DNA of 64,000 bases, taken from contig NZ_AUGS01000008.1 of assembly GCF_000422785.1 (NCBI RefSeq), positions 186,001-250,000 of the forward strand. The letters run 5' to 3'. Below the pieces are notes generated by a model. The model searched no databases and was not told where the DNA came from. It was given only the letters and a program-made list of their open reading frames with translations. Below, in pieces: positions 8,052 to 17,686 of this stretch (position 1 is the stretch's first letter; each line of letters opens with the position of its first letter). This DNA comes from Pseudovibrio exalbescens DSM 16456. Lineage in GTDB: Bacteria > Pseudomonadota > Alphaproteobacteria > Rhizobiales > Stappiaceae. The translations under genes and the position numbers were made by a program.

Positions 8052-9002
8052 ATGACTGATCAAACAACACGCCCTGAGGACGTCGCTGAAAAAGGCCGGA
8101 TTGCGCGGATAATCGACAGCGACATCTTTCATAGTTTCATTCGCTCCAAGGTGACGGTGATCGCGGCTATAGTTACCGCGATCTTCATGATCTCAGCACT
8201 GTTGGCACCATGGATCGCACCGCATAATCCATTTGATCTGGCACAGATCAGCATTCTGGATGCTCGTGTACCGCCGATCGGCATGGACGCCTCAGATCCC
8301 AGTTTCCTGTTGGGCACCGACGACCAAGGCCGTGATATGCTTTCAGGCATTCTATACGGTATGCGCATTTCGTTGGCGGTGGGCTTCCTGTCCGTGGCCT
8401 TCGCTGCCGTTCTCGGCATATTTCTCGGACTGGTTTCCGGTTATGTGGGCGGACGGACGGATGCCATCATCATGCGCATTGCAGAGGTGCAACTGACCTT
8501 CCCCGCAATCCTCATCGCTCTGTTGATCGACGGGATCGCCAACGGCGTTTTTGGCAATCTGGACCGCGAACGCTGGGCCGTATGGATCCTGACATTCTCA
8601 ATCGGCTTGTCGTTCTGGGTCCAGTACGCACGTACTGTGCGCGGGTCCACGATGGTTGAAAAGAACAAGGAATATGTGCAGGCGGCCCGTGTCATCGGCA
8701 TCCCGTCCTTCATCATCATGTTCCGGCATGTCCTGCCAAATGTGATGGGCCCGGTACTTGTGATCGCGACCATCAATCTTGCGCTGGCCATTATTACTGA
8801 GGCAACCCTGTCGTTCCTCGGTGTCGGCGTGCCCGCAACACAGCCTTCGCTGGGCACCTTGATCCGCATCGGCAACGACTTTCTGTTTTCAGGTGAATGG
8901 TGGATTGCCATTTTTCCTGGCTTGGCGCTGGCCATGCTTGTGCTCGCAGTCAACCTCTTGGGTGACTGGATGCGCGACGCTCTGAACCCAAAACTGCGAT
9001 AA
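8052..9002 (+). CDS. ABC transporter permease, DppC-like
   Basis: A 316-residue partner permease of the DppC/OppC type. The N-terminal OppC-like segment has one membrane helix, then FLLGTDDQGRDMLSGILYGMRISL, the highly conserved GTDxxGRDxxSR-type motif. The EAA loop reads EYVQAARVIGIPSFIIMFRHVLPN, and ATLSFLGVGVPATQPSLGTL follows as in other DppC proteins. It starts eight bases after dppB-like and is followed after 12 bases by the fused ATPase gene. Together these form the membrane channel of the importer. Confidence 0.92.
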   Translation: MTDQTTRPEDVAEKGRIARIIDSDIFHSFIRSKVTVIAAIVTAIFMISALLAPWIAPHNPFDLAQISILDARVPPIGMDASDPSFLLGTDDQGRDMLSGILYGMRISLAVGFLSVAFAAVLGIFLGLVSGYVGGRTDAIIMRIAEVQLTFPAILIALLIDGIANGVFGNLDRERWAVWILTFSIGLSFWVQYARTVRGSTMVEKNKEYVQAARVIGIPSFIIMFRHVLPNVMGPVLVIATINLALAIITEATLSFLGVGVPATQPSLGTLIRIGNDFLFSGEWWIAIFPGLALAMLVLAVNLLGDWMRDALNPKLR

Positions 9003-9014
9003 GGAGGCCTTACG

Positions 9015-10742
9015 ATGAGCATTCTCGAAATCCGCGGCCTCACCGTTGAATTTCCCGGTCGCAAAGACACCTTTGTCGCTGCCCGCGATATCAACCTCTC
9101 CATCGAACCCGGCAAGATCCTAGGTGTTGTTGGCGAGTCCGGCGCAGGCAAGTCGACTGTTGGCAACGCCGTGATTGGTCTTCTGGAGCATCCCGGTCGA
9201 TTGGGTGCCGGGGAGATCTTTGTCCACGGCGAACGCATAGACAACCTTCCGGCCAAACGCATGCGCGAGTTGAGAGGCAAGCGCATTGGCATGATTTTTC
9301 AAGATCCCCTGACCAGCCTGGATCCTTTGCAAACCGTGGAGTTCCAACTGGTCGAAACCATGTTGGAACATCTTCCCATTTCCAAGGGGGAGGCCAAACA
9401 AAGAGCGATTGATCTGCTTGATCAGGTTGGCATTCCCAACCCGGCGGAACGGGTCAAACAATACCCACATCAGTTCTCCGGCGGCATGCGCCAGCGCGTG
9501 GTGATTGCACTTGCCCTATGCGCAGAACCAGAGGTGGTTATTGCAGACGAGCCCACCACAGCATTGGACGTGTCCATTCAGGCTCAAATTCTCAACCTCA
9601 TGAAGAAGTTGTGTGCTGAAAAGAACGTGGCCATGCTGGTGATCACTCATGATATGGGCGTAATTGCAGAGATCACTGACCACGTGGCCGTCATGTATCG
9701 GGGCAATCTCGTGGAGTACGGCGAATCTCAACAAATTCTGGGATCTCCGCAACACGAGTATACCAAAAGCCTGATTGCCGCGGTCCCTCGCCCGGATGTG
9801 AGGGTGCATCGCTTCCCACAGGTCGATTACATCGAAGGCTCTGCCAAACCCTTCAAACAAATTGACATCGCGACACACTGGCTTGGCCAGTCGCGGGATT
9901 ACACGCCGGTTGACGGCGCGCTGCTCTCCGTCGATCAGATCGACATGAAGTTCATGACACGGAACGCATGGCTTCCGAAAAACAGGCAGTTCTTTCAAGC
10001 GCTGAAGAAGGTCAGTTTTGATATCAAGCCCGGTGAAACCTTTGGGCTTGTCGGGGAATCTGGCTCTGGAAAATCCACGGTTGCCCGTGTCATTACCGGT
10101 CTTTATCACCCATCTGCTGGCACAGTGACCTTTGCCGGCCAGGAACTGACCAGCCTTCACGACAGGCGCCAGGTACTAGCCATGCGGCGTCAGATGCAGA
10201 TGATTTTCCAGGATCCTTATTCATCGCTCAACGCACGAATGCGGGTCAAAGACATCGTGGCGGAGCCAATTAAATTTCACAAACTCGCCTCCACGAATAG
10301 CGAATGCTTCCGTATTGTGGACGATCTTCTGGATCATGTAGGTCTTGGATCAGCGGCTGGGAAAAAGTATCCGCATGAGTTTTCCGGAGGCCAAAGGCAA
10401 CGCATCTCCATTGCACGGGCCTTGGCAACCCGCCCCCGCTTTCTGATCTGTGACGAGCCTACTTCAGCCTTGGACGTGTCCATTCAGGCACAAATCCTCA
10501 ACCTTTTGAAAGATCTGCAGGATGAATTGGGCCTCACCATGCTGTTCATCTCACACGATCTCGCAGTTATCAGGCAAATGTGCAACCGCACGGGCGTCAT
10601 GCGTTTCGGCGAACTTTTGGAAGTACAGGAAACCGAAGCATTGTTTGAAAGCCCGCAAGCTGACTACACCAAGGAACTCCTCGGCTTGATGCCAAGCATG
10701 GATATGCTGTCTCGCGATAATCTTGAGGAAGAAGTCGCCTAG
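9015..10742 (+). CDS. Fused dipeptide-type ABC ATP-binding protein (DppD-DppF fusion)
   Basis: A 575-residue protein with two complete ATPase domains. The first (about 1-260) has [26 protein letters not shown] and [13 protein letters not shown]. The second (about 300-560) has [27 protein letters not shown] and [13 protein letters not shown]. Both carry the [11 protein letters not shown] segment typical of the DppD/DppF group. In many species these are two genes, so the fusion completes a four-gene importer. The start is secure, with AAGGAGG nine bases upstream of ATG 9015. A GC-rich hairpin at 10751-10774 follows the stop. Confidence 0.93.
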   Translation: MSILEIRGLTVEFPGRKDTFVAARDINLSIEPGKILGVVGESGAGKSTVGNAVIGLLEHPGRLGAGEIFVHGERIDNLPAKRMRELRGKRIGMIFQDPLTSLDPLQTVEFQLVETMLEHLPISKGEAKQRAIDLLDQVGIPNPAERVKQYPHQFSGGMRQRVVIALALCAEPEVVIADEPTTALDVSIQAQILNLMKKLCAEKNVAMLVITHDMGVIAEITDHVAVMYRGNLVEYGESQQILGSPQHEYTKSLIAAVPRPDVRVHRFPQVDYIEGSAKPFKQIDIATHWLGQSRDYTPVDGALLSVDQIDMKFMTRNAWLPKNRQFFQALKKVSFDIKPGETFGLVGESGSGKSTVARVITGLYHPSAGTVTFAGQELTSLHDRRQVLAMRRQMQMIFQDPYSSLNARMRVKDIVAEPIKFHKLASTNSECFRIVDDLLDHVGLGSAAGKKYPHEFSGGQRQRISIARALATRPRFLICDEPTSALDVSIQAQILNLLKDLQDELGLTMLFISHDLAVIRQMCNRTGVMRFGELLEVQETEALFESPQADYTKELLGLMPSMDMLSRDNLEEEVA

Positions 10743-10750
10743 CCATGCAA

Positions 10751-10774
10751 GGAGGGCGGGGGCTCCTGCCCTCC
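10751..10774. terminator. GC-rich hairpin between convergent genes
   Basis: GGAGGGC and GCCCTCC form a 7-base stem with a 10-base loop, nine bases after the ABC ATPase stop and before the convergent methyltransferase. It lacks a T-run in either direction, so it is only a possible terminator. Confidence 0.35.
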
Positions 10775-10788
10775 CGCTTCCAAGGTCT

Positions 10789-11409
10789 TTACAGCTTACG
10801 CGCCACGACAAGATGGCTTGGAAGACTTTTGGGGTAATCACCTGTTTCAAGCAGCTCGAAACCCGCGTGCCGTATCCGTTCTTCAAGCGCAGCTGTCCGC
10901 AGATAGGTCAATTGCGGTGCTTTGCCAATGGCCTGCATCAGGGGCACAAGGCACCTGATCCAGAGCTTGGAATCGCCCAAACAAGGCGTCTTGGAAATGA
11001 AAAGCCCATTCGGTTTCAAAAGTGAAGCAACATGGGTCAATGTTGCGTCTACGTCTGGCAGCAGATGCAACAAGTTGAAGGCCATCACGCAATCGAATTG
11101 CCCATCAGCACGTTTTCTATCCAAGGCTTCGGCTTGCACGAAATCAACATTGTCTATTTTTTGTTCCTGCTGCCGTTGCCGCGCAATGCTGATCATCTTG
11201 GCCGAGAAATCAGAGGCGGTGATGTGATGAGCAGCATCAGCCAAACGCAACGCCGTTGTGCCCGTACCGCAGCCCAATTCCAGTACCCAATGTTCTGGCC
11301 GCATGTAACTGCGTACACGATCCAGTGTTTGCGAATAGGCCTCCGGATCTCGAATTGGCAGCCGCGCATAACGCGGGGCCAACCCATCCCAAAATTCTGC
11401 GGCTGTCAC
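10789..11409 (-). CDS. Class I SAM-dependent methyltransferase
   Basis: A 206-residue methyltransferase. Motif I is VLELGCGTGTTALRLA near residue 50; later motifs are HHITASDFSAKMISIAR and FDCVMAFNLLHLLPD, and the fold ends with LLKPNGLFISKTPCLGD. I place the start at GTG 11409 because it follows AGGAGGGGAAACAA, a strong ribosome site, and gives VTAAEFWDGLAPRYA, the usual opening of this subfamily. An upstream TTG at 11496 would add 29 residues. The gene is divergent from copA. The substrate, small molecule or lipid, cannot be told. Confidence 0.85.
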   Translation of the reverse strand: MTAAEFWDGLAPRYARLPIRDPEAYSQTLDRVRSYMRPEHWVLELGCGTGTTALRLADAAHHITASDFSAKMISIARQRQQEQKIDNVDFVQAEALDRKRADGQFDCVMAFNLLHLLPDVDATLTHVASLLKPNGLFISKTPCLGDSKLWIRCLVPLMQAIGKAPQLTYLRTAALEERIRHAGFELLETGDYPKSLPSHLVVARKL

Positions 11410-11537
11410 TTGTTTCCCCTCCTGAAGGCATTGCAGTTCTGCATCACTATAGACCAGAGGACCGCAACGCCCCTTTCCGTTCTTGACCTTGAGCAACTAA
11501 TAATACTAAGAGCGAAATCACTTCATTTCAGCATTTC

Positions 11538-13769
11538 ATGATAGAACTTATGACCACGCACAAAGCCCCAGCATCAAATAGTGTCACCCTTGAAATCTCA
11601 GGTATGAACTGCGCTGGATGCGCCTCCAAGGTCGAGCGCGCCCTCAATCAGGCAGGCATCGTACAGCAGGCAACGGTGAACCTGGCATTGGAAACGGCAG
11701 AAATCCACACGCAAGAACAAACACCTGTTCAAGCTTTGATTGCCATCGTGGAAAAAGCCGGATTTGGGGCCAAACAACGCGAAGAAGACATTCGAAAAGC
11801 GCGTCTGGAGCGAGAGCGCGCCGAAGCTGAAGACCAACGCGTTGAGCGGCGCACACTGTATCTTCTCATAGTCTCCGCAGTTTTAAGCTTCCCGCTTGTC
11901 GCCCCAATGATTGGCATGATTGCTGGAAGAGACTGGCATTTACCGGGTCTGGTCCAGCTGTTGCTGGCAACGCCTGTTCAGGTCTTTGTGGGCGCTCGTT
12001 TTTACAAAGGTGCCTTTAATGCGCTGCGCCATGGCTCGGCCAACATGGATGTCTTGGTGGCACTTGGCACCTCCTCCGCCTTCGGCTACAGCCTCTACAA
12101 GGTGCTGCAACCCGGCGTTCTGAGTGGCAGCCATTTGTATTTCGAAGCATCCGCCGTCATTTTAACCCTGATTTTGTTCGGCAAGTATCTTGAGCATCGC
12201 GCTAAACGCTCGACCACCGCAGCGGTGCGTGCATTGGCTGCCATGCGCCCCGATATGGCTCATCGCGTGGATGGCGATACGGTGGTGGACGTTGACATCT
12301 CGGAGTTGCGACTGGGCGACACCATTCTTGTGAAGCCCGGAGAACGGATCGCGACAGATGGCGTGGTCACTGCGGGAGACAGTGCAGTTGACGAGTCCAT
12401 GCTCACCGGAGAGAGTTTTCCCGTTTCAAAACACGAAGGCGAAACGGTAACGGGCGGCACCATTAACGGTTCAGGCGCGCTCTATATCAAAACAACTGCA
12501 CTTGGTGAGGAAACCCGCCTTGCGCAGATCATTCGTCTGGTGGAGGGCGCACAGGCATCCAAAGCACCAGTGCAAAAGCTGGTCGACAAAGTGGCGTCAA
12601 TCTTTGTGCCAACAATCGTTCTGATTGCGGCGGCCACATTTGCGGCTTGGATCTACCTGAATGGCGATATCAACGCAGCAGTTGGCGCGGCAGTAGCTGT
12701 CCTGGTAATTGCCTGTCCCTGTGCGTTGGGCTTGGCCACACCAACGGCACTGGTCGCTGGTACGGGGGCTGCAGCACGGGCTGGCATTTTGATCCGAGAT
12801 ATTGAAGCTTTGGAGCGCGCTTACAAGGTGGATACGGTGGTCCTCGACAAAACCGGCACGCTCACCATCGGTCGGCCAACCTTGGCGAACATTCAGGCCT
12901 TCGATCGCAACAACGAACGCTTGCTGTTCATCGCCGCCACTTTGCAACAACAAAGTGAACACCCGCTCGCGGGTGCTTTGCTGCGTGCGGCGGAAGAACA
13001 GAACATCCGTCTGGGCAAGGCCCAAGCAGTCAAAGCAGTTCCCGGTCAGGGTTTGACAGCCGAACTTGCCGGTCAGCAAATTGCCATTGGCAACAAGGCA
13101 CTCATGGATCAGCTTGGCTTATCTAGCCTGATGGCTGAGGGTTTGATCAAGACCTATGAAAGTGCCGGCCAAACCGCCGTCAGCGTGGCCGTTGGAGGCA
13201 AGATTGTTGGTGTACTGGGTTTCGCAGACGCCCCGCGCGATACGGCAGCAGAAGCATTGGCCGAGTTAAAGCAACGCGGCATCAAGACTGTCATGCTTAC
13301 CGGTGACGCAGAACTGGCTGCTCAGGCAGTGGCCAGTCAAATTGGGGTGGATGATGTTCGAGCCCGAGTACAGCCAGAGGGCAAAAACGCTGTCGTCGAT
13401 CAATTGAAGGCGCAGGGGCACACCGTCGCCATGGTGGGAGATGGCATAAACGATGCGCCCGCACTCGCTGCAGCGGATCTTGGCATTGCAATGGGATCAG
13501 GTACCGACGTGGCCATGGAAGCCGCAGGCATCACATTGATGCGTTCTGACCCGACCATGATAGCTGACGCACTGGATGTGTCCAAGGCAACCCTTCGCAA
13601 GATCCGTCAAAACCTGTTCTGGGCGTTCATATACAACGTCATTGGCATTCCACTGGCAGCACTTGGCATGCTGTCCCCCATTATAGCGGGAGCGGCAATG
13701 GCCATGAGCTCCGTCTCTGTGGTCACAAATGCAGCTTTGCTGCGCGGCTGGAAGCCAACCAGAAAATAG
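11538..13769 (+). CDS. copA: Copper-translocating P1B-type ATPase
   Basis: A 743-residue copper-exporting ATPase in the inner membrane. One N-terminal metal-binding domain carries GMNCAGCAS with cysteines 25 and 28. The membrane part has the CPC motif in VIACPCALGLATPTAL, the ion-site signature of Cu(I) pumps. The catalytic phosphorylation motif is DKTGTLT, the actuator motif is MLTGESFPV, and the hinge is MVGDGINDAPALA. The HP motif of the nucleotide-binding domain is SEHPLAGAL. Length and order fit CopA. No strong ribosome site is visible at 11538; ATG 11550 is an alternative start. No CueR-type regulator is adjacent. It likely protects the cytoplasm from copper. Confidence 0.95.
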   Translation: MIELMTTHKAPASNSVTLEISGMNCAGCASKVERALNQAGIVQQATVNLALETAEIHTQEQTPVQALIAIVEKAGFGAKQREEDIRKARLERERAEAEDQRVERRTLYLLIVSAVLSFPLVAPMIGMIAGRDWHLPGLVQLLLATPVQVFVGARFYKGAFNALRHGSANMDVLVALGTSSAFGYSLYKVLQPGVLSGSHLYFEASAVILTLILFGKYLEHRAKRSTTAAVRALAAMRPDMAHRVDGDTVVDVDISELRLGDTILVKPGERIATDGVVTAGDSAVDESMLTGESFPVSKHEGETVTGGTINGSGALYIKTTALGEETRLAQIIRLVEGAQASKAPVQKLVDKVASIFVPTIVLIAAATFAAWIYLNGDINAAVGAAVAVLVIACPCALGLATPTALVAGTGAAARAGILIRDIEALERAYKVDTVVLDKTGTLTIGRPTLANIQAFDRNNERLLFIAATLQQQSEHPLAGALLRAAEEQNIRLGKAQAVKAVPGQGLTAELAGQQIAIGNKALMDQLGLSSLMAEGLIKTYESAGQTAVSVAVGGKIVGVLGFADAPRDTAAEALAELKQRGIKTVMLTGDAELAAQAVASQIGVDDVRARVQPEGKNAVVDQLKAQGHTVAMVGDGINDAPALAAADLGIAMGSGTDVAMEAAGITLMRSDPTMIADALDVSKATLRKIRQNLFWAFIYNVIGIPLAALGMLSPIIAGAAMAMSSVSVVTNAALLRGWKPTRK

Positions 13770-13770
13770 C

Positions 13771-13808
13771 CGGAAAGGGGCCGTTGTGTGCGGTCCCGCT
13801 CCTTTCCG
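13771..13808 (+). repeat. Inverted repeat just after copA
   Basis: CGGAAAGG and CCTTTCCG can pair across about 22 bases directly after the copA stop codon. No T-run follows, so it could be a weak or factor-dependent terminator or a 3' stabiliser. Confidence 0.3.
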
Positions 13809-13994
13809 CGAGAAAGAAGAATTGACTTTTTGACGCGGAACTCCCATTTAGTGCGCCTGATATCACCCCATGAAGAGACAACACCGCCTGTGTGTGTGCA
13901 AGTGAATGCACTGTGCGCAAGTAGCTAGACTTGGTCAAAACTACACATAGAAACAGTTTTGTTCGGTGATATCATACCTGAATAGACAAATAGT

Positions 13995-14042
13995 CTTCGG
14001 TCACGCCTCATTGCGTGTCGCGGTGTAGAAGCATGACCGAAG
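13995..14042. promoter_or_regulatory. Inverted repeat in the promoter region of the FadR-type regulator
   Basis: CTTCGGTCA and TGACCGAAG are perfect 9-base inverted repeats 30 bases apart, ending about 20 bases before the GTG start at 14065. The arms could be regulator half-sites or form a long-looped RNA stem. The 295-base gap from 13770 to 14064 otherwise shows no gene. Confidence 0.3.
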
Positions 14043-14064
14043 GATCGCGCCAGGAGTAAAAGCC

Positions 14065-14817
14065 GTGCAGACCGGAGAACAGAAACGACGCTATCAGGAT
14101 GTCGCTCAGGCGATCCGAGAGGATCTTGCGAAGGGTCGGTATGCTGTGGGTGATCGTCTGCAACCGGAGCGTCAGATTTCTGAAGAACTGGGCGTATCGC
14201 GCTCACTGGTGCGCGAAGCCATGATCATGCTTGAAATTGAAGGCTTGGTGGATGTCCGCAAGGGCTCCGGCACCTACGTGTTGCGGTTGCCAACTGACGC
14301 CCCGGCAGATACAGCCTCAGCAGCTGACATCGGCCCCTTCGAGTTACTGCAGGCCCGCCAGTTGATTGAAAGCAATATTGCTGCATTTGCCGCCACGCGC
14401 GTGACCAAAAACGACATCATGAAGATGCGACGGGCTCTGGATCAGGAACGTCAAGAGTTGGCTGAAGGCGCCGGCGGCGAAGATGCGGATGAGCTGTTTC
14501 ACATGCTGATTGCAGAGGCAACACAAAATACCGCGCTTCTGGAAATGATGCGGAACCTTTGGCAGCAGCGCAAGCGCTCGCGTATGTGGGCAACGCTGCA
14601 TGATCGCATCTTTGATGACGGCTACCGCAAAGAGTGGCTGGAGGATCACAAGGCAATCCTGACCGCGCTGCAGATCAAAGATCCGCAGGAAGCGCGCAAA
14701 GCCATGTGGCAACATCTTGAAAACGTCCGTGCCCGGCTGTTGGCGCTCTCGGATGTGGATGATCCAAGCTTTGATGCGTACTTGTTTGATCAAAACCCAC
14801 TGGCGCTGCAGCCCTGA
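14065..14817 (+). CDS. GntR family regulator, FadR subfamily
   Basis: A 250-residue regulator. The winged helix-turn-helix occupies about residues 9-75 with GDRLQPERQISEELGVSRSL, VREAMIMLEIEGLV and KGSGTYV, the GntR wing. The C-terminal FCD domain (about 95-230) is all-helical with FELLQARQLIES, the metal-ligand type pattern DELFHMLIAEATQN, and a later EDHKAI histidine. The YQDVAQAIREDLAKGRY opening resembles UxuR/ExuR hexuronate regulators, but no sugar-acid genes are nearby and the gene stands alone. The GTG start has CAGGAG upstream. The ligand is therefore unassigned. Confidence 0.88.
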   Translation: MQTGEQKRRYQDVAQAIREDLAKGRYAVGDRLQPERQISEELGVSRSLVREAMIMLEIEGLVDVRKGSGTYVLRLPTDAPADTASAADIGPFELLQARQLIESNIAAFAATRVTKNDIMKMRRALDQERQELAEGAGGEDADELFHMLIAEATQNTALLEMMRNLWQQRKRSRMWATLHDRIFDDGYRKEWLEDHKAILTALQIKDPQEARKAMWQHLENVRARLLALSDVDDPSFDAYLFDQNPLALQP

Positions 14818-15213
14818 ACGACTCGCAGCCATGCCAAGCACGGAGCGCACGCCCCGACGCAGCGTGCGTGATCACGATTGAAACCAGATTATTCAAGAAT
14901 AAAGTTGGCCCGCTTTCAGTAAGCCAGCTCAATAATTCCGACTGGATAGCGCCCAATAGGCAACAGCCTTACCCGGCCTAGATCGTTTGGGGCGCTACTG
15001 GATTGTTCGGCCGAAAGCATGAGCCGTGATAAATCCAACATACTTGCCCTGAGTAATGTACGTAGATTACGCTACAGCTAGGTCAGGCTTGTTTTGCCGT
15101 GCAAGTTTCACGAGGACTTTCGCTCGATAAAAAGCCTTTACACGAAATGCTTTCCTTGGAAGGCTACCACAACTCCGTGATCGTCAGGTGCAAGCAGAGG
15201 TAGTTCGATCCCG
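14818..15213. other. Intergenic region, 396 bases, no gene seen
   Basis: No reading frame with a plausible start and coding character is present between the FadR-type regulator and the CYTH-CHAD gene. No convincing terminator with a T-run or RNA gene was found by eye. Confidence 0.5.
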
Positions 15214-16794
15214 ATGAATGAAGTAGAGCTCAAACTGGCTGTTGATCGCGATGCGCTACAGCAAGCCCTCGCCAGAACAGACTTCGCTGATTTCAGCCTG
15301 AAAGCAGAAAAGACCCGAAAACTTCAGTCAATCTACTTCGACACGCCAGACAAGCGCTTGCGCAACGCAGCGACAACCTTGCGCATTCGGGAAACGGGCT
15401 CAGGTCGCGTTCAGACGCTCAAGGTGGGCACCGGCGTAATCCGCGGTTTGTCGAGTACACGAGAGTTTGAATTACCGACCGAAGAGACCGAGCCCAACCT
15501 ATCCCTGATTGACGATGCGGCAGTGCGAGACCGGGTCCAGTCTCTCCTGAACGGGGCCGCCATCGCACCACGGTTCGAAACACAAATCGACCGAGTAACG
15601 CGGGATTTTACACGAAACGAGAATACGGAAATCGAGGTCGCCTTTGATCATGGCAAGGCAATTGCACAAGGACACGAGCAAGATATTTGCGAAATCGAGT
15701 TGGAACTCAAGTCAGGCCCTGTTTCTCAGCTTTACGATTTGGCGGCGCACCTTCTGGGAGACATCCCCTTTGATTTCTCCAGCCAAAGCAAGGCGGAAAT
15801 CGGCCATGGCCTTGCCGATCGCCTTTCTGGTGACAAAGCAGTCGACTTAACCGCTACGGCAGCCCCTGCCGGGAAAATAGAGCTGAAGACAAATCAAACG
15901 GCTGAAGACGCGCTGGTCTCGATCCTCTCATCATGCCTGACCCAAATTGCTGGGAACCGTGCTCGACTGATAAAACATGCCGACAACGAGCGCATCGAGT
16001 TCACGCACCAAATGCGCGTCGGCCTGCGCCGCTTGCGCAGTGCTTTGAAGGTTTATCAGCCACTGGTTGCCGGCAGTGCGCTTTTCGAAATGGGGCAAGA
16101 GGCCCAGCGTCTTGCGACCTATCTGGGCAATCTCCGTGATCTGGATGTGATGGCCTCCGAAATTATAGGACCGTTGCAAGAGCGCAGCCCGGACGGCATT
16201 GAATTTCAAGGGCTGATGATCGCGTTGGATAGCGCAAGGGATACGGTTCGACAAGACGTCATTGCCCAACTGGCAACGGCGCGGGCAAACAGTTTCATCC
16301 TTCAACTCGCCCGCTACATTCAAACCCGTGAGTGGCGTGAGGAGATAAGCCCAGAGGCTTGTGAGGCTCTGGACATGCCTGCGCTCGAGTTCGCGGACTA
16401 TGCCCTGCGCAAGCGCTGGAAAGCCTGTGCCAAAAGAGCCAAGCACTTGGAAACGCTGACCATTGAAGAGCGCCATGAGCTGCGCAAGGCACTGAAAAAG
16501 CTGCGCTACGCCATTGAGTTCTTCAAAACCTTGTATGACAAGGAGCAAACGGGCATCTTCATAAAATCCCTCAAGAAATTGCAGGACGTGTTCGGATACC
16601 TCAACGATGTAGCAATGACGGACCGACTGGTCGCCATGGACCTACCAGCGGCACCAAGTGGGCAACAGCTGCTTCCGGCAATCGGGTTTGTCGCGGGATG
16701 GCACAAGGCACGCGCAGATATGGCTTGGTCTGAAGCGCAACATCGCTGGAAAAAGTTGAAACACACGCCGCGTGTCTGGCGTCATGACGACTGA
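15214..16794 (+). CDS. CYTH and CHAD domain protein (inorganic triphosphatase-like)
   Basis: A 526-residue soluble protein. The N-terminal CYTH domain starts with the ExExK signature (NEVELKLAV) and continues with QSIYFDTPDKRLRNAATTLRIRE and EIEVAFDHG; these charged residues line the triphosphate tunnel. The C-terminal CHAD domain (about 230-510) is helical and rich in conserved histidines and basic residues (FTHQMRVGLRRLRSALKVY, ERHELRKALKKLRYAIEFF). The family is represented by E. coli YgiF, an inorganic triphosphatase; CHAD domains bind polyphosphate. It is a stand-alone gene, convergent with phnF across 12 bases. Confidence 0.9.
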   Translation: MNEVELKLAVDRDALQQALARTDFADFSLKAEKTRKLQSIYFDTPDKRLRNAATTLRIRETGSGRVQTLKVGTGVIRGLSSTREFELPTEETEPNLSLIDDAAVRDRVQSLLNGAAIAPRFETQIDRVTRDFTRNENTEIEVAFDHGKAIAQGHEQDICEIELELKSGPVSQLYDLAAHLLGDIPFDFSSQSKAEIGHGLADRLSGDKAVDLTATAAPAGKIELKTNQTAEDALVSILSSCLTQIAGNRARLIKHADNERIEFTHQMRVGLRRLRSALKVYQPLVAGSALFEMGQEAQRLATYLGNLRDLDVMASEIIGPLQERSPDGIEFQGLMIALDSARDTVRQDVIAQLATARANSFILQLARYIQTREWREEISPEACEALDMPALEFADYALRKRWKACAKRAKHLETLTIEERHELRKALKKLRYAIEFFKTLYDKEQTGIFIKSLKKLQDVFGYLNDVAMTDRLVAMDLPAAPSGQQLLPAIGFVAGWHKARADMAWSEAQHRWKKLKHTPRVWRHDD

Positions 16795-16805
16795 CTTCGG
16801 ATATC

Positions 16806-17549
16806 CTAGACGGTAAGTTGTATGCGCTCGGAAGCCATGTAGCTTCGGCCAACCTGGATAGGCGTGCCATCCTCTAGTACATCAATGCTATAGGTCGCCA
16901 CGATTGCCGATCCAGGGTCAATTTCCAGAATCGCCGCCAGCTCCTTTGAACACAGAACAGCTGTGATTCGCGTCTCACCACGACGATAGTTACCGTAGCC
17001 CATTTTCTGCATCACTTTGGTGATGGAACGGGTCTGCTCATAATCTTCCCGGAGCGTCGGAAAGCGCGCCTTTTCGAAGTACCCGGTACCAGAAATGAGA
17101 GGCACGTCATCGGCAAGACTGAGGGTCTGCATTTCAAAAACAGACGTGCCCTTGGCAACCTTCAGTTCCGCAGCCAACAGCTCATCGGCTTCGATTTCAC
17201 GAATACCCAACAAACGGCCGGAAACCGTTTCGGCCTGACCGCTCAGATTTTCAGTGAAGCGCGTCCGCGGCCCAATTCTGTAAGCAATTGGATTCTTGGC
17301 AACAAACGTACCACGCCCCTGATCCGATCGCAAAAGCCCTTCATCGATCAAAACGGAAATCGCCCGACGAACAGTGTGGCGATTAACTGAAAACTTCTCT
17401 GCAAGTACCTGTTCGGTTGGTATACGCGCGCCTTCTCCAAGGCCCGCACGGGTCAATTCCACGCGCAGCGTTTCTGCAATCTGCTTCCAAACCGCAATAC
17501 CTGCCCGCCGCTTCAGCGGACGGCTTTCTATTTCCAACTGATCCGTCAT
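16806..17549 (-). CDS. phnF: Phosphonate metabolism transcriptional regulator PhnF (GntR/HutC)
   Basis: A 247-residue repressor. Its N-terminal winged helix has VWKQIAETLRVEL, RIPTEQVLAEKFSVNRHTVRRAIS and GRGTFVAKNPIAY, and the C-terminal UTRA domain (about 95-240) has FEMQTLSLADDVPLISGTGYF and a closing VGRSYMASERIQL. The divergent position next to phnG is diagnostic for PhnF. A 6-base inverted repeat at 17595-17612 in the shared promoter region is its likely operator. The start is uncertain: ATG 17549 or ATG 17567 (six residues longer); neither has a clear ribosome site. Confidence 0.92.
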   Translation of the reverse strand: MTDQLEIESRPLKRRAGIAVWKQIAETLRVELTRAGLGEGARIPTEQVLAEKFSVNRHTVRRAISVLIDEGLLRSDQGRGTFVAKNPIAYRIGPRTRFTENLSGQAETVSGRLLGIREIEADELLAAELKVAKGTSVFEMQTLSLADDVPLISGTGYFEKARFPTLREDYEQTRSITKVMQKMGYGNYRRGETRITAVLCSKELAAILEIDPGSAIVATYSIDVLEDGTPIQVGRSYMASERIQLTV

Positions 17550-17594
17550 GGCCCTGTCATGGAACATCTGTAGGAGAGATGCGAGTAAAAAATT

Positions 17595-17612
17595 TGTCTA
17601 TACAAATAGACA
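17595..17612. promoter_or_regulatory. Candidate PhnF operator between phnF and phnG
   Basis: TGTCTA and TAGACA are perfect inverted arms around a 6-base spacer (tacaaa). TATAGAC-type half-sites match what is known for PhnF and other HutC-type GntR repressors. The site lies in the divergent promoter region, so it could control both phnF and the phn operon. Confidence 0.55.
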
Positions 17613-17686
17613 TATTTTATCCTAGGAACAACGTCAAACTCACGAACCGCACAACGGTTTATCAGAGGCCTCGAAGAGGAATTCAT

